Shown here piece by piece: positions 59,470-64,000 of a stretch of 64,000 bases of DNA (its first letter is position 1; each line of letters begins with the position of its first letter). The notes beneath the pieces were generated by a model. It had not been told where the DNA came from, ran no database searches, and saw only the letters and a program-made list of their open reading frames with translations. Source of the DNA: Reticulitermes speratus (taxonomy: Eukaryota; Arthropoda; Insecta; Blattodea; Rhinotermitidae); the NCBI GenBank assembly GCA_021186555.1, contig JAJKFL010000003.1, forward strand, positions 41,560,408-41,624,407, given 5' to 3'. The position numbers were made by a program, and so were the translations under genes.

Positions 59470-61485
59470 GTTTCAGTAAATGGATAGTTGTGTTGGACGG
59501 AGAATCTGTGTATTTATCTATAGGACTGACGAATTTTCGTAGTGTATGTTAATGTTTGTCATTGTAACTTTGTCATAAAGCGACGGTGACCCTTTCGGAG
59601 AAGAGGCATACCAATTTTTCCGTCTATAGATGGCAGTTTAGCGCTTTCTATTCCAGTCACCTTACTACAGGTTTATCAAAAATTTTCGATACACAAGTCC
59701 TAATACGGACTGAAAATATTCGAAGAAAATATCTCACTTTAGAACAGAATATTTTTAAACCTGACACTGAAAATGGAAGTGTTCACTTACATTTTACTGA
59801 AATACAGGATCAAAAAGAGGCATGCATGTCTCTTCTCCTCTTCGGAATACTGTATAAGCCATCGTGAAATAAAGTAAACATGAAAACGATTTTAGATATT
59901 TGACTGAGATTTTCAATCATCCGCCCATAAAAATAAAATTTATGGCAAATCACCTAAAAGCTCATGACTTTTACTTCACGTATGTGACGTTAAGACAGAT
60001 ACAGGCGATCCTTCCATATCACTTCCAGCACGTAATATTTGTATCACATTCTACCTTCCAACATTACAGTGTAGAATGTTACATTACACAAGACTCTAGT
60101 CCCAAAATCACTCGTATAGTTTATCCTTCAAATTTCAACATTATGCGGCGTCAGGTCTCCACCGTCACTATTCAAAACGATTCTTCCTAGTGTCGGGGTG
60201 ATGTGGGAGGAAGAATATGTACGTTTCAGCCCACTGTCACTAACGTTTGATAATGAACGTAATCACGTGTGGGTTTTGATTTCAGAATCCCACACCTCAC
60301 ACTGAAGGCTATTAAAACCTCTCAAGGCACTTCTCTTATTACACAGCAATATTCGCACTAGGGCTATCTACTTTATATCTACTTCATTCCGATTCTCTTT
60401 GCCCTGTTTCTTTTCCTCCTTCTCCAAACAGACCGTTTCTAATTCTGACTTCTCTTTCTCACCGAAGTGGCAGTAGCTCTCGAGAATGCCTTTAATGATT
60501 TCAACAAAATGGCTAGACAATGCATAAAGACGAAAGCAATATGAAATTAATTTCATCTCAGAACGCTCCCTTCCCTTCTTATGCCCTGAACCATTCGTTC
60601 TTTTGTACTTAAAAGTCTACGATTATGAAAGAGCTTAAAGACAATAGTTCCGACAATTTCTTGAAATTTAATAATTCCTGAATACCTTACATTACTGCTA
60701 GTAGATAGAAATAAATATATTTACGTACCATAGGCCGCTAATATTACATAGTGCACGAGCATGTAGTCACTGGCAAGTGTCACGGTACCAATAACAGCCT
60801 ATCTGAAAACTAATTATTTTATACGTCAGAAAGGAACCGGACAATTTAACTTTCAATCGTAATCATTACCATCATTAGAAATAAACACTCTCTTCCGGTT
60901 GCAGGCAGTAAAATTATTTCTTCCAGCTTTCAGTCGGGCGTCTCTGTTACCTTCTAAACTCTTGGTTTATACCGATACAGCAATATCGGCTTTCTATTCT
61001 GAAGAATTATTTACACATCTTTCCGGTACTTTACACAGTTTTTGTTGTTGTGTTGGTATCTCTTACTCCCAGTTCCTCTCCAATATCCTGCATACTGTAA
61101 ACATTTTTCAGGCAGAACAACAACGCGGTGTACATTACTGACGGCGCACACTTAGGTCAGTGAACGCTGTGTCGGCTGTACGTGCTTTCCCTCCAGACAC
61201 ATCATACATCCAGTCGGTTGTATCTTTGACATTAGTTCCAATACGATATTTTAGATCTGTCACTAGTGAAAGAGCTGAATAAGGTGCTATTTTTAGGTGC
61301 GTTAGCCGACCAATTTCCAGAAGTGACTATTAGTCTCTACGTCTGTCTATTCCTCCATCCGTCTGTCTACCTGCCTGTTCGCAGTAAAAAAGTCGATTCC
61401 CACCAGACGGTTGTGCGTGACAATTAATACAGACGATGTTTACTGGAACTTGGTCAAACGTTTCAATTTTGGTTAGAACGTGACA
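59470..61485. other. No recognisable feature
   Basis: Frames at 59.6-60.2 kb (93 and 96 codons) have no domain. A 'gtctgtctac' stretch near 61340 weakly resembles the end of repeat E. Confidence 0.4.
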
Positions 61486-61960
61486 AAAGTTACAGACACT
61501 TTACGGGAGGAAATACGTACATTTATGGCTACTGTGATTACTAGCATTACCGCTCTTACCTTAGTTACCAAGGTTACCAATGTTCTTACAGTCGCTGTGG
61601 TTATCTTGTTTACTAACGTTACCGGTACCACTGATTGTTTGGTTACCACTGTTACCGTTGTTACCATGGATACCATTGTTCTTACGGTTGCTGTGGTTAC
61701 CTTTGTTTGTAACGTTACCGCTACCATTGATTGTCTTGTTACCACTGTTACCTTAGTTACCAAGGTTGCCAATGTTCTTACGGTTGCTGTGGTTACCTTG
61801 TTTACTAACGTCACTGGTACCATCGATGTTGTTACCACTGTTACCTTAGTTACCAATGTTACCAGTGTTATTACGGTTGCAGTGGTTGCCTTGGTTACTA
61901 ACGTTACCGGTAGCACTTATTGCTTACTACTGTTACATTAGTTACCATTGATACTAATGT
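61486..61960. repeat. GTTACC-based higher-order repeat, 96-bp period
   Basis: Built of imperfect gttacc words organised in a 96-bp unit. The marker 'gttcttac' recurs at 61582, 61678 and 61774, and a variant at 61867. Both strands are open over nearly the whole array (plus 61480-61941, minus 61473-61916), giving Val/Thr-rich frames. Decayed copies of the words continue to about 62120. I see no evidence of transcription, so it is listed as a repeat. Confidence 0.88.
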
Positions 61961-63204
61961 GCTTATCGTGCTGTTGTTATTATAGTAGCCATTGAGTTAT
62001 AAGTTAACATCATTACCATTGTTACCATGTGTACCAATGTTCCTATAGTTCAAAAGGCTACTATGGCTACATTAACTAACACGGTTATCTTTGTTACCAA
62101 CGCTGTCAGTGTTCCGTCTTTGCTGTATTTACGCAAACGAGTCAGAAGTGTTTCCTTCCGCGGAAATTTCTATCTCAGTATCCTTTTTATGAAGTTTCAG
62201 ACTGCAAGAAATTGCTATTTTAAAGCATGTAATTATTTTCGCAACACAATTTACATTTTCAATAAAGGAATTTAAAAACCTTCCATGTATCCATATACGA
62301 TTCAGAATCCGAAAAAAAAAACTAAACAGTCTCCGAGCAAAATGAACAATTAAATGTGTTTACGTTACTACAAGCAGTCACTGACGCTGTAAGTTACAGT
62401 TATTACACAAGGCATGATCTCGTGATTGAGAACAGGAGATGCTGTGTTAGGAAAAGAATCGGAGGAGTAGCAATATACGAACATTCATTCACGAAATAGC
62501 GTAAGTGTTTTCGATCCACTAGCAATAAGAAGGTGCAAGAAACGTAACACTCAATCGTGTTCAGCCTCAGTGGGTAATAAAGCGAACAGTTCAAAACGTA
62601 CATAATTCATTTCTTCGCCAGAACATTATGCCGCTACCACATGAGACAGAATAATAATGGAAAGTACTGTCTTCTCTCTTTCTCTCTCTCGTTTACGACT
62701 CAGCATTTTTAAGAAGAAGGAAGCCGAGAGATGATGATGATTATGATGACCTATTTGTTGTTGACATAACCGAGAGGGCTGACGTCATGGGGACGCCATA
62801 TTTGTATCACTGACAGTGGCCGTGTCGACCAATCAATACACTAACCCTGCCTCTCTGACAAGGGGTGTCATCACTTCAACCCACCAGAAGCTATTTGTCC
62901 TGTGGTTCCGTTGGTCTGTGTAGCTGTCGTCTCTATTCATATATCTGTGACAATCTTGTCACCGGTGATTCGGCTTCGTAAGGAACAGTAATTCCTACCA
63001 ATCTCTTCGTCGTCCTTTACGTTTTGACATGTTCGTGAATACTTGATGTTGGTTTATGGTACTCTCTGCTTCCATATACTTATTAACTTTATCGAATGTT
63101 TCCGGAAATAGTGTCTATATCTGCCTTTATTAGTATTCAAGGCTTCAAGAACACAGCGTATTAAAACAAAAACCCTTTAAAGACACGATTAACCTGAAGT
63201 ATAC
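61961..63204. other. No gene recognised
   Basis: Decaying GTTACC words to about 62120, then AT-rich DNA with a short ct tract near 62672. Confidence 0.4.
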
Positions 63205-63420
63205 TTAAAGGTTTAGTTCGCACCGCGCAGTAAACACGTTCCGTCTCGGTTACAAAAATGCGTGCAGAAAAATAATATCTGTTTGTTCTGAGCTAGACGC
63301 ATATAAAAAAACACGTAAGTGCAAACTGTGGGCAGAACGTGGAACTCTTTATTGTTACATAAACCTGGTGAAATATGCGTGTAAAGTAACCCTAGGTTAT
63401 AAATGTTAAGAAATTATAAA
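63205..63420 (+). repeat. Dispersed repeat F
   Basis: Shares 'caccgcgcagtaaacac', 'gtctcggttacaaaaa', 'cagaacgt' and 'aaacctggtgaaatatgcgt' with the copies at 10940-11250 and 50970-51116. Confidence 0.7.
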
Positions 63421-64000
63421 TATTAAATTCGATAAAAAAAAGTAAGTTGCTTAAAAATACATTTTTGGGTAAATTTACATCTAATTTTCTTCTACCAGCG
63501 ATTAGGTTAACGTAAGTTATAAATTAATAATTACACAATTTTCAGACTAATATTTGTCCACAAATTCGATCACTAGTTTGTAAACGCTTTCCATTTGCTA
63601 TTTCCCTAATTCTTGTGATATATGATCAGTCCCCATATAAATGTCTCGCCTCAGACTCAAAGATAATAGAGAATTCGCGTGGCTGCAAATAAGTTGCGTG
63701 TTTTACAAGATAATATTGTTCCTTCACACAAAGTGCACGACACTCTATTAAGTTACTATAGTGCCGATCCTACCCCCAGTCCTCTGTCGCTCATTCTTTC
63801 TCACGTCTACACTTATTTCTTATCCATAGTTTCTCATATTACAAGTAAAATCGCTCTCAAGAATGAGGGCTATTGTTACATTAACGTTACTTGTGATTTT
63901 TCTGGTATCTCTGGACGCATACGAGTACCATTAAGCATACAACAACCGACTCCTTCCAAACCCTATCCTGTTCACCATTCATTGTAACCTATACACATCC
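63421..64000. other. No recognisable feature
   Basis: A 102-codon forward frame at 63679-63987 has no recognised domain. Confidence 0.4.

Overview
The window looks like intergenic or intronic DNA from a large, AT-rich, repeat-laden insect genome. Three things point there: a decayed mariner transposase, several tRNA-derived SINE families carrying A and B box promoters, and RTE/jockey-like LINE tails. From memory only, the SINE-A and LINE-encoded peptide strings resemble those common in cockroach and termite gene models (perhaps Periplaneta). No intact host protein-coding gene, rRNA, functional tRNA or CRISPR array could be supported. Nearly all recognisable content is mobile-element debris and tandem repeats.

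Layout. 0-10 kb: a SINE-A copy, a 1.35-kb mariner whose transposase stays in one frame but carries four stops, a degenerate 37-bp tandem repeat, an 81-bp palindromic MITE, a hAT-like MITE with an 8-bp target duplication, a small ribozyme-bearing foldback element, LINE tails and mixed SINE fragments. 10-25 kb: dispersed repeats E and F, more SINEs, a 474-bp foldback element with two ribozymes, and a decayed LINE reverse-transcriptase 3' part. 25-36 kb: mostly featureless, with a SINE-C copy, an unidentified decayed reading frame near 28.8-29.3 kb and LINE tails. 36-46 kb: SINE-A, SINE-B and SINE-D copies, a 440-bp foldback element, a 41-bp minisatellite and a pogo-like MITE. 46-64 kb: further ribozyme motifs, a second E+F repeat, nested SINE-D, a 22-bp satellite-like array and a 96-bp Val/Thr-type repeat open on both strands.

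The most interesting signal is a dispersed family of type I hammerhead ribozyme motifs. Eight copies fit the core CUGANGA - stem II - GAAA - minimal stem III - GUH, although the 49.6-kb copy has C3 changed to U. In seven of them the two strands of stem I differ between loci but remain complementary next to the core; in the 48.6-kb copy the pairing lies further out. Several copies sit in short inverted-repeat insertions of about 170-470 bp with 12-13 bp direct repeats at their borders. At least two of these end in the same tail. This matches what is known of hammerheads in Penelope-like retroelements. No Penelope protein is visible here, and the copies share an unusual extra nucleotide between core position A9 and stem II.
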